A DNA stretch of 64,000 nucleotides, taken from positions 186,001 to 250,000 of the forward strand of contig CAWFGG010000007.1 of assembly GCA_963815325.1 (NCBI GenBank), written 5' to 3'. The notes under the pieces were generated by a model that ran no database searches, was not told where the DNA came from, and saw only the letters and a program-made list of their open reading frames with translations. Numbering within the stretch: position 1 is the first letter of the stretch; the number at the start of each line of letters is the position of its first letter. The DNA is from JABDII01 sp963815325 (lineage in GTDB: Bacteria > Gemmatimonadota > Gemmatimonadetes > Gemmatimonadales > GWC2-71-9). A program made the position numbers and the translations under genes. This document shows positions 34,558-43,322 of the stretch, in pieces.

Positions 34558-35805
34558 ATGGCCACCAAAATCGTCATGGAGGCGCTCTCGCCCACGATGG
34601 AAGAGGGACGCCTCGTCGAATGGAAGAAGCGGGAAGGCGAGTCGGTCACCACGGGGGATGTCCTCGCGGAGGTCGAAACGGACAAGGCCGTGATGGAGCT
34701 GGTAGCACGAGCCGACGGTGTGCTCTTGAAGCAGGTGATCGCGGCCGGCGCCACCGTGCCGGTCGCCGACCTGGTGGGCGTCATCGGCGAGCCGGGCGAG
34801 GATATCGCGGCACTCTTGGACGGTGCTGGGACCAAGCCACCACCGAAGCAACCCGAAGCCGCCGCCCCTGCCGCTCCTCCTCCTGCGCCGATGCAGCAGG
34901 CCGAGGTTTCTCCCGCTCCCAAGACGAGTGCGCCTGTCAGCCCGCCGACGGCGGCGCCCGGCCAGCGGATCAAGGCCTCGCCACTGGCGCGCCGCATCGC
35001 GACCGAACGCGGTCTCGACCTCGCCGCCATACGGGGCTCCGGCCCCGAGGGGCGAATCGTCAAGCGAGATCTGGACCGCCAGCCGGCGGCGACCCCAGGC
35101 GCAAAGGCAGCGTATCCCAGTGCCGGGTTCACCGATGTGCCGCTCACCATGATCCGGAAGGCCATCGCCACCCGGTTGGCACAATCGATCGGTCCCATCC
35201 CGACGTTCTACCTCACGGCGGAAGTCGAGATGGACCGGGCCTGGGAGGCTCGGGAGGCGCTCAAAGCGCTTGGCCCCGAGGGCAAGGTTTCGTTCAACGA
35301 CATCATCCTCAAGGCCACTGCCTTGGCACTGCGTCAGCATCCGGCGTGCAACGCTTGGTGGCAAGGCGACCATATCCGGCTGTGGCACGAGGTCCATGTC
35401 GGGGTGGCCGTCGCCGTCGAAGACGGCCTGATCACGCCGGTCATCCGCCATGCGGATCACAAGTCCCTGCGGGAGATCTCGAGCGAAACGCGGAACTTGG
35501 CCGATCGCGCCCGTGCCAGGAAGCTCACCCCCGAGGAGTATACCGGCGCCACATTCTCCGTTTCGAACCTCGGCATGTTCGACATCGACCAGTTCACGGC
35601 GGTGATCAACCCGCCCGAAGGCGGAATTTTGGCCGTGGGGAGTATCGTCGAGAAGCCGGTGGTCGTTGCGGGCCAGGTGTCGGTCTGTCGCCGCATGCGC
35701 GTGACGATGTCGTGCGATCATCGCGTGATCGATGGCGCAACCGGAGCCCAATTCCTGCAGACCCTGACCGTGCTTCTGGAGAATCCGCTGGCGATGGTGT
35801 GGTGA
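34558..35805 (+). CDS. pdhC: Dihydrolipoamide acetyltransferase (pyruvate dehydrogenase E2)
   Basis: 415 residues. One lipoyl domain (residues 1-78) with the modified lysine at 43 in VETDKAVME; an Ala/Pro linker; the peripheral-subunit-binding domain about residues 142-178 (KASPLARRIATERGLDLAAI); and the catalytic domain to the end with SCDHRVIDGATGAQFL, whose histidine and aspartate are the acyltransferase residues. Part of lipA-pdhABC-lpd. A heptamer tract separates it from lpd. Confidence 0.93.
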   Translation: MATKIVMEALSPTMEEGRLVEWKKREGESVTTGDVLAEVETDKAVMELVARADGVLLKQVIAAGATVPVADLVGVIGEPGEDIAALLDGAGTKPPPKQPEAAAPAAPPPAPMQQAEVSPAPKTSAPVSPPTAAPGQRIKASPLARRIATERGLDLAAIRGSGPEGRIVKRDLDRQPAATPGAKAAYPSAGFTDVPLTMIRKAIATRLAQSIGPIPTFYLTAEVEMDRAWEAREALKALGPEGKVSFNDIILKATALALRQHPACNAWWQGDHIRLWHEVHVGVAVAVEDGLITPVIRHADHKSLREISSETRNLADRARARKLTPEEYTGATFSVSNLGMFDIDQFTAVINPPEGGILAVGSIVEKPVVVAGQVSVCRRMRVTMSCDHRVIDGATGAQFLQTLTVLLENPLAMVW

Positions 35806-35810
35806 AAAGA

Positions 35811-35965
35811 AAGTAGAAAGTAGGAAGTAGGGTGGTAGGAGTAGGGAGTAGGGAGTAGGGAGTAGGAGGGTGGGAAGTGGGAACGTGAGGGACTGAAGAC
35901 CGAGGACGGGAGGGGATGCGAGGCGGGGGCGAGACGGGGAGTGGGGAGGTCGGGAGCGGGGAGTA
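35811..35965. repeat. Heptamer repeat tract (GGGAGTA type) between pdhC and lpd
   Basis: From the pdhC stop on, units of seven bases run GAAAGTA, GGAAGTA, GGGAGTA (at least three exact copies in a row about 35838-35862), GGAGGGT, GGGAAGT, and again GGGGAGT near 35938 and 35958. Strongly G-rich on the plus strand, with G-quadruplex potential. Same unit as at 4775-4826. Confidence 0.8.
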
Positions 35966-35988
35966 CCGTATTCTACGCGAGGGATACC

Positions 35989-37386
35989 GTGGCCAAACAG
36001 TTCGATGTGATCGTGCTCGGCGGCGGACCCGCCGGTTATGTCTGCGCCATTCGAGCGTCGCAGCTCGGGCTCTCGACCGCGGTGGTGGAGAAGGACAAGC
36101 TGGGCGGTGTTTGTGTCAACATCGGATGCATTCCCACCAAGGCGCTGCTCTACAGCGCGCTGATGGCGAATACCATCACGCACGATGCCAAGGCGCTCGG
36201 AATCGACACCGGCTCCGTCAAGACCGATTTCGGTGTCGCCATGAAGCGCTCGCGCCAGGTGTCCACCCAGAATTCCAAGGGCGTCGAATTCCTGATGAAG
36301 AAGCACAAGGTGACGGTGATCCCGGGCACCGGCTTCCTTCTGCCCGGAAAGCGAGTCCGCGTGGGCGCTGAAGAAATCGTCGCCACCAAAGCCGTGGTCC
36401 TCGCCACCGGGTCTCGGGTCAAGGGTCTGCCGCAGATCGGCCTCGACCTCAATGGCAAGACCATCATCAGTTCGGATGAGGCGCTGTTTCTCGAACAGGC
36501 GCCGGCCTCCATGGCCATCGTCGGGGCGGGGGCGGTCGGATGCGAGTTTGCCGACATCTTCAACGCGTTCGGCACCGCGGTCACGCTGATCGAGGCCTTG
36601 CCGCGCATTCTGCCGCTCGAAGACGGCGACTGCTCGGACGCGCTGACCAAGAGCTTCAAGAAGCGAAAGATCGCGGTGCATGCCGGCGCGTCGGTCAAGT
36701 CGGCGGCCGTCCACAAGACAGGCGTCAAACTCACGTTCGATGCCGGCGGCGCAAAGCAGGAAATCGAAGTGGAGAAGGTACTGATGGCTGCCGGGCGGGC
36801 GGTCAACACCGAGGACCTCGGCTTGAAGGAAGCCGGGGTCGAGCTGACCAAGCAGGGCTTCATCAAGGTGTCGCGGGACACCCTCGAGACCACCGCCCCC
36901 GGTGTGTATGCCATCGGGGATGTCGCGGGCCCGCCGATGCTGGCGCACAAGGGAAGCCGCGAAGGAGTCAATGCAGCGGAGCGCATCGCCGGCCACTCGC
37001 CGTCGCCCATCACTTACGACAACGTGCCGAGCGTCACGTATTGCCATCCCGAGGTGGCGAGCATCGGCCTGACGGAAGATGCCTGCAAGGAGCAAGGCCT
37101 CGAGTATCAGGTCGGCCGCTTTCCCTTCAGCGCCAACGGTCGCGCCCGTACGTCGGGGCACACGGAAGGGTTCGTGAAGATCATCCGGGGCGCCAAGTAT
37201 GGTGAGATACTCGGGGCACACATCGTCGGTAGCGATGCCTCCGAGATGATTCACGAACTCGTCGTCGCCAGGGAAAACGAGTACACGGTGGAGGAGGTAG
37301 ACCTCGCCATCCACGCCCACCCCACCCTGTCCGAGGCGATCGCCGAAGCGGCCCTCGATTCCATGGGACGGGTCATGCACATGTAG
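35989..37386 (+). CDS. lpd: Dihydrolipoyl dehydrogenase (E3)
   Basis: 465 residues from GTG 35989, preceded by GCGAGGG; longer in-frame starts would be coded by the repeat. FAD-binding VIVLGGGPAGYV; redox disulfide CVNIGCIPTK; NAD-binding AIVGAGAVGCEFADIF; AIGDVAGPPMLAHKG; and C-terminal HAHPTLSEAI with the catalytic histidine. Reoxidises the lipoyl group of PdhC. Closest in context to the pyruvate dehydrogenase operon despite the repeat tract between. Confidence 0.93.
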   Translation: MAKQFDVIVLGGGPAGYVCAIRASQLGLSTAVVEKDKLGGVCVNIGCIPTKALLYSALMANTITHDAKALGIDTGSVKTDFGVAMKRSRQVSTQNSKGVEFLMKKHKVTVIPGTGFLLPGKRVRVGAEEIVATKAVVLATGSRVKGLPQIGLDLNGKTIISSDEALFLEQAPASMAIVGAGAVGCEFADIFNAFGTAVTLIEALPRILPLEDGDCSDALTKSFKKRKIAVHAGASVKSAAVHKTGVKLTFDAGGAKQEIEVEKVLMAAGRAVNTEDLGLKEAGVELTKQGFIKVSRDTLETTAPGVYAIGDVAGPPMLAHKGSREGVNAAERIAGHSPSPITYDNVPSVTYCHPEVASIGLTEDACKEQGLEYQVGRFPFSANGRARTSGHTEGFVKIIRGAKYGEILGAHIVGSDASEMIHELVVARENEYTVEEVDLAIHAHPTLSEAIAEAALDSMGRVMHM

Positions 37387-37417
37387 CGCGACGGGAAGAG
37401 GTTACCCCGTATCCATC

Positions 37418-37449
37418 CCCCGGCCCTCCCGTCACTGAGAGGGCCGGGG
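37418..37449 (+). terminator. Hairpin after lpd
   Basis: CCCCGGCCCTC and its exact inverse GAGGGCCGGGG around a ten-base loop, 32 bases past the lpd stop. Followed by CATTTGC, with no long T-tract. Confidence 0.55.
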
Positions 37450-37464
37450 CATTTGCGCCCCCGC

Positions 37465-37470
37465 TATCTT
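37465..37470 (+). promoter_or_regulatory. Candidate -10 element (TATCTT) for the membrane protein/lipB pair
   Basis: TATCTT ends seven bases before the ATG at 37477, so transcription would begin at or next to the start codon and give a leaderless message. No convincing -35. TATCTTGC also occurs before lipA (31583) and, on the minus strand, before the metalloprotease gene (45087-45082). Confidence 0.35.
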
Positions 37471-37476
37471 GCCCCT

Positions 37477-37935
37477 ATGCCAACTGACCCGAATCCGGCC
37501 GGTCCCGTGGGTGAGCCAGGGGGCGGAGGCCTCGTCGGATTGGTCGCGTCCACGCTCGGACTCGCAATTTTGCTGGGTGTCGCCATCATCGGCGCGTCGC
37601 TCTGGGTCGTGGTGACCCTGCGAGCCGGTACCCCCCCCAGCGACGTACCCGATACGAGCGGACCGGCCTTCACGGTTTTGATCGGAGGCACGTTCCTCGG
37701 GGCCGCTGCGGCGGCGGGTGTGGCCTGGAGCCTCCTCCAGCCGATCGGCTCGGCCTACCGACGCGGTTCCTTTGCTATGGTGAGCGCGTTCGCGACACTC
37801 GTCGCGATGCTGCTCGCGATTCCCGCCCACCGGCTGCTCGGACCGCCGGGTCTGGTCGGACTGGTCGTCCTCTGCGGTGTCGGATGCGCCATCTTCGGAC
37901 GACAAGTGGCCCGATGGGGACGGCGCCATGGCTGA
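37477..37935 (+). CDS. Small membrane protein with about four helices
   Basis: 152 residues, no family recognised. Hydrophobic segments about residues 20-48, 64-90, 98-117 and 122-142, separated by short loops; Pro/Gly-rich N-terminus; basic C-terminus (GRQVARWGRRHG). No ribosome site is evident; the -10-like TATCTT lies just before the ATG. Overlaps lipB by eight bases, so it is probably translated with it. Confidence 0.65.
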   Translation: MPTDPNPAGPVGEPGGGGLVGLVASTLGLAILLGVAIIGASLWVVVTLRAGTPPSDVPDTSGPAFTVLIGGTFLGAAAAAGVAWSLLQPIGSAYRRGSFAMVSAFATLVAMLLAIPAHRLLGPPGLVGLVVLCGVGCAIFGRQVARWGRRHG

Positions 37936-38668
37936 GCCGCTCGCGATCTACCGCCTCGGCCGCCGGGACTACGTCCAGGTTCTGAACCTTCAACGAGCGC
38001 TGTGTCGAGCCCGGCTCGCGGGTCATCTCCGGCAGGACCTACTGCTCCTGGTGGAGCACCAGCCGGTGGTGACGCTCGGACGCGGGACCAAACCGGACAG
38101 TCTCCCGGTATCGCCGTCTGATCTCGCGGCACGGGGTATCGCCGTCCACGAGGTCGAGCGCGGTGGCGATGTGACCTATCACGGTCCGGGCCAACTGGTG
38201 GGTTACCCGATTATCGATCTCCAGGCACACCGGCCCGATCTCCATTGGTATCTGCGCACCCTGGAAGCTGCGTTGATCGACGCGTTGGACGTCCTCGGCG
38301 TTGTCGGGCAACGGGTGGATGGTCTGACCGGAGTGTGGGTCGAGGGCCGCAAGATCGCGAGCATCGGCGTCCACGTGAAGCAGTGGGTCACCTTCCATGG
38401 CTTTGCACTGAACGTGACCACGAGGCTCGACGCCTTCGACCTGATCGTCCCCTGCGGCATCAAGGATGTCGTGATGACGTCCCTGGCACACGAACTGGCG
38501 CGGAGCGACAGTCCGACCACGCTGTGGCAGGAGACCGAATCGGTCGTGGCCGGCACGACGGCACGGGCGTTCGGGCTGTCGCCGCTGGAGGCCGATCCGG
38601 CGGAGCTGAGTGGGATCGAAGGGAGTTTTCAGGAGCCGTTACCGGCCAACCACACGGGGGCGGGATGA
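37928..38668 (+). CDS. lipB: Octanoyl-ACP:protein octanoyltransferase
   Basis: 246 residues. LLVEHQPVVTLGRGTK, RGGDVTYHGPGQLVGYPI (near residue 80) and GRKIASIGVHVKQWVTFHG (catalytic lysine) are LipB signatures; the acyl-accepting cysteine is in LIVPCGIKDV. Moves octanoyl from acyl carrier protein to lipoyl domains, the substrate for LipA. Its place after pdhABC-lpd, with lipA at the other end, completes the lipoylation pathway next to its main client. Confidence 0.92.
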   Translation: MAEPLAIYRLGRRDYVQVLNLQRALCRARLAGHLRQDLLLLVEHQPVVTLGRGTKPDSLPVSPSDLAARGIAVHEVERGGDVTYHGPGQLVGYPIIDLQAHRPDLHWYLRTLEAALIDALDVLGVVGQRVDGLTGVWVEGRKIASIGVHVKQWVTFHGFALNVTTRLDAFDLIVPCGIKDVVMTSLAHELARSDSPTTLWQETESVVAGTTARAFGLSPLEADPAELSGIEGSFQEPLPANHTGAG

Positions 38669-38708
38669 GCCGTTGCCTTTCGGGTCTGATTCCTTCATCC
38701 TCCGTGTC

Positions 38709-39266
38709 ATGCGCGAGACACCGGAATCCGGCACAATGAACTCGGCCGAGGCGACGGTCACGCAGATTCTGCAGGCCGCGTCGAGTTGGGCCAGAGAGGC
38801 GCCGGCCTCGCTCACGCCGGCGATCCGCGCGGTATGTGTCCGGCTAGCCGAGATGGTGGCGGACCAGCGGCATTATCTGGTGCCGTTGCCCGAGCCCCAG
38901 CAGGCGGAGCGCACAACGATGTTGGAGTCGGTTGCGGCGCAGCTCAGGAGCCGGCCCGTGATTGACGGCATCGAGAAACACCTTGAAGCGCTTGCGGAAC
39001 TGGAACTGCGCTCGACTGGGTCCTGGGCCACCGTCCCGACGGCCCAGAGCGAGTGGGTCACTACCTCCATCCAGTATCTGGAGAGCTGCGCCGTGGCACT
39101 GCCCGCGGCGGAACGGCCCGACGCCTACTGGGCCGACGACGTGGTGGCGGGCATCATTGCCTCGGTGCGCGCCGTGGTCGGGGTGGACGATCTCGCGGCG
39201 CGCTACGGGCCACCGCCCGAGGCGGGTGGCGAGGGCGATCGGGATGAAGAGAGCTACTCGCCTTAG
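38709..39266 (+). CDS. Unknown helical protein
   Basis: 185 residues from ATG 38709; 38736 is also possible. Mostly alpha-helical (VTQILQAASSWAREAPASL, AIRAVCVRLAEMVADQRHYL, MLESVAAQLRSRPVIDGIEK), acidic C-terminus. No family recognised, no signal or membrane segment. Its last four bases overlap the stop of the convergent M20 peptidase gene (TTAG). Confidence 0.55.
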   Translation: MRETPESGTMNSAEATVTQILQAASSWAREAPASLTPAIRAVCVRLAEMVADQRHYLVPLPEPQQAERTTMLESVAAQLRSRPVIDGIEKHLEALAELELRSTGSWATVPTAQSEWVTTSIQYLESCAVALPAAERPDAYWADDVVAGIIASVRAVVGVDDLAARYGPPPEAGGEGDRDEESYSP

Positions 39267-40633
39267 GCCGCTCCGCGTTCCGCCAGGAGCTCGAAGAAGC
39301 GGCCGAACACGTTGATACCGTCCCACACCTGATCCAGATCAATCTTCTCGTTTGGCGCGTGGAGGCCGTCGTCCGGCAGGCCGACTCCCGTGAGCAGCAC
39401 CGGCGCTCCCCGCATGCCCAAACGGGACACCACCGGAATCGAGCCGCCTGAGCGTACGGCGACCGACTTCCGGCCGACCACTTCTTCGAAGGCTTGATCC
39501 AACACCGCGAAGGCGGGCGCTGAGACGTCGATCTGCACCGGGTCGGCCCCGTGGATCGCGCGCACGCTCACCTCCGCCCACGACGGAGCCAGGCGCTGCA
39601 CGGCCGTGTCCAGCTGCTTCAAGACCTTCTCGTATTCGAGTCCGGGCACCAAGCGGAGGCTCACCTTCGCGGTTGCCTGGGCGGGAATGACGGTCTTGGC
39701 GCCCTCGCCGGTGAATCCCCCCATGATGCCGTGGATGTCGAAGGTCGGCAGCGCCCAGAGCCGCTCGAACACCGAGTATTCCTTGAGCCCGGTCAGGGTT
39801 TTCGTGGTGGTCTCTTCCTCCATGAATTGTTTTTTCTTGAAGGGCAGGCTCTTCCAGGCCTTGAGCTCGGCTTTGGTCGGCGGAATTACCGACTTGTAGA
39901 GCCGGGGAACATTGATCTTACCCGAGTCGTCCTTGAGCTGGGACAACAAGCGGACCAGGGTTTCCAGCGCATTCGGCACGGCGCCGCCGTAGAGGCCGGA
40001 GTGGAGATCGCTGAGCGCGGTCCGGACTGAGATCTCGGCGTAGCACATGCCTCGAAGCGCCGTGTAGACGGCGGGGATGCCCGGCGCGTAATACCCCGCG
40101 TCGCAAACCAGCACGGCATCGACTGCGGTACGCTCGGGCTGGGCCTTGAGCAGATGCTCGATGGCCTCACCGCCGCACTCTTCTTCTCCCTCGAGGATCC
40201 AGTGGACGTTCAGCGGAGGGTTTCGGTTGGCGTCGCGCGCGGCCTCGTATGCCTTGAACAGACAATACACCTGTCCCTTGTCGTCGACCGCGCCCCGGGC
40301 GAACATCTTCCCATCGCGAACGGTTGGCTCGAACGGCGGTGAGTGCCACTCGTTCAATGGATCGGGCGGCTGCACGTCGTAATGACCGTAAATCAGAATG
40401 GTCGGCTTCCCCGGCACTTTCGGGCTTTCCGCCCACACAATGGGGTTGCCCTTGTTTTCGATGATCTCAACCACGGGGCATCCCAAGGTTCTGAGCTCGG
40501 TCGCGGCCCAGCTTGCCGCACGGCGGCAGTCGGCCGCGTGGGACGGCAACGTGCTGATACTCGGAATGGCGAGGAATTCGGACAGTTCTTTGAGCATGCG
40601 ATCCCGCTCACGCTCTACGAATTGTGCATCCAT
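39263..40633 (-). CDS. M20 family dipeptidase/peptidase
   Basis: 456 residues from ATG 40633. Di-zinc site: ILIYGHYDVQPPDP (His and Asp) near residue 85, GAVDDKGQVYC, LEGEEECGGEAIE (catalytic Glu pair) and, late, LHAPNEKIDLDQVWDG. The dimerisation domain is about residues 195-380. Matches the bacterial CNDP-like dipeptidase group. No signal peptide: cytoplasmic dipeptide hydrolysis. Confidence 0.9.
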   Translation of the reverse strand: MDAQFVERERDRMLKELSEFLAIPSISTLPSHAADCRRAASWAATELRTLGCPVVEIIENKGNPIVWAESPKVPGKPTILIYGHYDVQPPDPLNEWHSPPFEPTVRDGKMFARGAVDDKGQVYCLFKAYEAARDANRNPPLNVHWILEGEEECGGEAIEHLLKAQPERTAVDAVLVCDAGYYAPGIPAVYTALRGMCYAEISVRTALSDLHSGLYGGAVPNALETLVRLLSQLKDDSGKINVPRLYKSVIPPTKAELKAWKSLPFKKKQFMEEETTTKTLTGLKEYSVFERLWALPTFDIHGIMGGFTGEGAKTVIPAQATAKVSLRLVPGLEYEKVLKQLDTAVQRLAPSWAEVSVRAIHGADPVQIDVSAPAFAVLDQAFEEVVGRKSVAVRSGGSIPVVSRLGMRGAPVLLTGVGLPDDGLHAPNEKIDLDQVWDGINVFGRFFELLAERGAA

Positions 40634-40792
40634 GAAGGCCACCAAAAGCGGAAGGTTTTGATACGGTAGTGAGAGGAAAACTACACGGAATCGGCCCCGG
40701 CGCGAGCCTCAACTCCCGGTGCATTCGGCCCGCTGGCTCAGAAGCGGCCGGGGCCTATACTTGGAGATCCGATTCTCCATCGCGAGCGGGTC

Positions 40793-41311
40793 ATGGCCCA
40801 GATTGAGGCGATCCAGGGCGATATCACCAGGGAAACGGTCAACGCCATCGTCAACGCCGCCAACACCACGCTCCTTGGAGGTGGCGGGGTCGATGGGGCC
40901 ATCCACCGAGCCGCGGGCCCGGAACTGCGCGCCGCGTGCGCCAAGCTCGGAGGCTGCCCCACGGGCGAGGCGCGGCTCACCGACGGGTTCCGGCTCCCGG
41001 CCCGCTACGTGATTCACACCGTGGGGCCGGTGTGGTCGGGTGGCACCAACGGCGAACCGGATCTGTTGCGCCGCTGCTACGAGAGCGTCCTCGCACTCGC
41101 ACGGCGGCACAACATCCACAGTATCGCGTTTCCCTCGATCAGCACCGGTGCCTACGGATACCCCATCCGCCAGGCCGCAATAATCGCGGTCGACACCACC
41201 CGGCGGCTCATGCAGCCAGGCAGCGGCCTCGAACTCGTCCGGTTCGTGTGCTTCAGCGCTGGGGACTTGGCGGTGTATCGGGAATTGCTGGAGATCCGCG
41301 AGCGGCCGTAG
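40793..41311 (+). CDS. Macrodomain protein, O-acetyl-ADP-ribose deacetylase-like
   Basis: 172 residues, a single macrodomain. IEAIQGDITRETVNAIVNAAN, LLGGGGVDGAIHRAAG and SISTGAYGYPIRQAA are the ADP-ribose-binding loops, in the YmdB/MacroD class arrangement. Removes ADP-ribose or acetyl-ADP-ribose adducts. TATACT at 40756-40761 is a fair -10 element. Its end overlaps the convergent protease gene by 59 bases. Confidence 0.88.
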   Translation: MAQIEAIQGDITRETVNAIVNAANTTLLGGGGVDGAIHRAAGPELRAACAKLGGCPTGEARLTDGFRLPARYVIHTVGPVWSGGTNGEPDLLRRCYESVLALARRHNIHSIAFPSISTGAYGYPIRQAAIIAVDTTRRLMQPGSGLELVRFVCFSAGDLAVYRELLEIRERP

Positions 41312-42386
41312 AGTCGAGTGCCTGCTCGAGTCGCTGGAAGGCCTCGTCACCCCTTGCACCCCGCTCGAGTGTCTCGAGCCGGCGGACCGCCTCCCCGATA
41401 TCCTGACCCTGCTCCTGGAACCAAGCCTCGAGGAGATCGAGTCTCGTGCGATAGATCCGCGCGGCGATGATGCGGGCGTTGTTGATCGGGCGTTCCGTGA
41501 GCGGGCCGATGCGATAGGTCCGGAACCGCGGCGCAAGCGAGTCCTGGAGTTGCTCCCGGGCCCACCGTGCCACGTCGGAGCGTCCGGCATCGAGGGCGGT
41601 GGAGTCGGCGCCACTCCCGTAGATCGAATCGAGCCGCCGACTGAGCTCGTGATAGTAGCCCGACAGCAGGACCTCGTCGTGCCAGCGGCCGGCCGCGTGT
41701 TCCGCCCGGGCCGAGTCGCCCCGGCTCCGGTAGAAGGCCTGGGCCGCACGATAGCCCACCATTTGCGCGAAGCTCTCATTGAAGGGTGTCGCGCTCTTTA
41801 CGTACAGGGTGTTGTGGGCGATCTCGTGAAACACGAGGGCCGACAGCTCGGTGGAGTCGCGTTCGAGCGCGGTGGAAAGCAACGGGTCGTTGAACCAGCC
41901 CAGCGTCGAGAATGCCGCGGACGGCCGGAGATAGGTGTCGTATCCCCGGCGTTCCATTTCCTCGGCTGCCTCCCTCGCCATGTCGAAATCGAAGAATCCT
42001 TTGTACGGCACGCGCCCGACGATCGGGTACTTCCAGGTATGCGGGCAGAGGCAGTCCTTGGGCGAGGCCGACAACACCATGAGCAGCGTATCTCGCCCCA
42101 CGTCGGCGAAGGTCGTATAGGTCTTCTTCGCTTCGAGCCCCAGTGCGGCGGCGTAGTCGCGACTCTCGAGCACGAGCGAGAGGGAGGCGCGCGTGTCGGA
42201 CGCGATACTCGAATCGCGAATGAGGCGGTCGATGGGTTGTCGAGCCTGGAGAATCCGCGTCTCCTCGAAGCCGGCCCGGGTGAGGTAGCGAACGTCGTCG
42301 CTCACCACGTACGCGGTGCCGTACCCCACGAAGAGCGCACCGACCAACACGAGAAAGATCATCGCCGCTTTCCTCCGTCGTCTCAT
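41253..42386 (-). CDS. Putative zinc aminopeptidase (PF10023-like)
   Basis: 377 residues from ATG 42386, overlapping the upstream gene's stop (ATGA). One N-terminal membrane segment (AMIFLVLVGALFVGYGTAYV). Zinc motif LVFHEIAHNTLYV near residue 195; YDTYLRPSAAFSTLGWFNDP before it and FNESFAQMVGYRA after it, as in the proteobacterial putative aminopeptidase family. Likely periplasmic, membrane-anchored. Function not established experimentally in most bacteria. Confidence 0.78.
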   Translation of the reverse strand: MRRRRKAAMIFLVLVGALFVGYGTAYVVSDDVRYLTRAGFEETRILQARQPIDRLIRDSSIASDTRASLSLVLESRDYAAALGLEAKKTYTTFADVGRDTLLMVLSASPKDCLCPHTWKYPIVGRVPYKGFFDFDMAREAAEEMERRGYDTYLRPSAAFSTLGWFNDPLLSTALERDSTELSALVFHEIAHNTLYVKSATPFNESFAQMVGYRAAQAFYRSRGDSARAEHAAGRWHDEVLLSGYYHELSRRLDSIYGSGADSTALDAGRSDVARWAREQLQDSLAPRFRTYRIGPLTERPINNARIIAARIYRTRLDLLEAWFQEQGQDIGEAVRRLETLERGARGDEAFQRLEQALDSTAARGSPAIPDTPPSPQR

Positions 42387-43270
42387 GGGGTCCACCGGGC
42401 GCCGAACCGATGGAGCCCGGCGCCGAACACGCTCTGGTCCTGATAGGCCCAATCGAGGTGGAGCCGTCCCAACTCGACGCCCGCGCCGTAGGCCCACCGT
42501 GAGAATCCCGTCCCGCTTGGTTGGGCGCCGTTGCCCAGCCGTCCCACGAGCCCTACCCCACCGACGACAACGCCGGTCTCGAGTCCCCACACGGTGCGGC
42601 CGCGCTCTCCTTCCGTCCAGACACCCTCGAGCGTTCCCAACAACCGAACCGTCGATTGTGGATCGATAAGATTCAAGGTAAAGCCCAGATGCGTCGTCGT
42701 GGGCAGCGTCAGGAGCGAGCCGGAAACGGCATCTCGCCCGAGATTCTGCACGCTCACGGCCAACGCCATGATGTCGAAGACCGCCACGGTCACGCCGACA
42801 TCACCCGTTACTGCCTGACTCACCGCCCCCGCGCTGTCTTCGACCGTCAGGTACTTGAGCGAGGCGCCAACTGCCGTGAGGCCGAACCGATAGACTGCTG
42901 AGGCCACCCACAGGTCGTTCGATGGAACCGCGGCGGTATCGCGGAGTCTGAGCCGTCCGTAGCCCGCGCCGAAGTCGAATTGCCCCAGCCGGACCGCGAG
43001 GGCGGCCGCGCCGAAGGTGGAGCGGTCCGGGTGGCGTTCATACGCGCCCTCGGCACTCAACGAGCCGATGGTCGCGATGCCGGTGGGGTTCACGAAGATG
43101 CTCCCGGCAAAGCCAACGACGGCGACGCTTGCCCCGGCCAAGCCCGCGCTCCGCACCGATCCGGGGAGCCGCAGGATCAGCGGAGCGGGAGCCGTCTGGG
43201 CCGGGAGCCACGCGGGCAGGAGCACGAGGCCGGCGAACGCGGCGGCCCGCACCAGTCGCGCCGAACGCAT
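42383..43270 (-). CDS. Outer-membrane beta-barrel protein (PorV/UPF0164-like pattern)
   Basis: 295 residues from ATG 43270. Signal peptide (AAFAGLVLLPAWLPAQ), then LRLPGSVRSAGLAGASVAVVG and IFVNPTGIATIG, a start typical of PorV/PorQ-like barrels, followed by alternating strands (FDFGAGYGRLRLRD, AVGASLKYLTVED, GVGLVGRLGNGAQ) up to RFGARWTP. Possibly works with the secreted metalloprotease upstream. The gap to that gene is 52 bases, same strand. Confidence 0.65.
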   Translation of the reverse strand: MRSARLVRAAAFAGLVLLPAWLPAQTAPAPLILRLPGSVRSAGLAGASVAVVGFAGSIFVNPTGIATIGSLSAEGAYERHPDRSTFGAAALAVRLGQFDFGAGYGRLRLRDTAAVPSNDLWVASAVYRFGLTAVGASLKYLTVEDSAGAVSQAVTGDVGVTVAVFDIMALAVSVQNLGRDAVSGSLLTLPTTTHLGFTLNLIDPQSTVRLLGTLEGVWTEGERGRTVWGLETGVVVGGVGLVGRLGNGAQPSGTGFSRWAYGAGVELGRLHLDWAYQDQSVFGAGLHRFGARWTP

Positions 43271-43322
43271 AGGGTGGGTCCGTCTCCGCTCGACCCACGG
43301 AACTTGACGTGGGAAGCTCGCG

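Noticed and set aside
35811..35965. CRISPR-like array
   Set aside because: The repeat unit is seven bases in direct tandem, without spacers or cas genes.
34543..37380. Very long open frame of 945 codons on the minus strand
   Set aside because: It lies fully antisense to pdhC and lpd, both certain genes, and its product includes the translated heptamer repeat; a GC-rich shadow frame.
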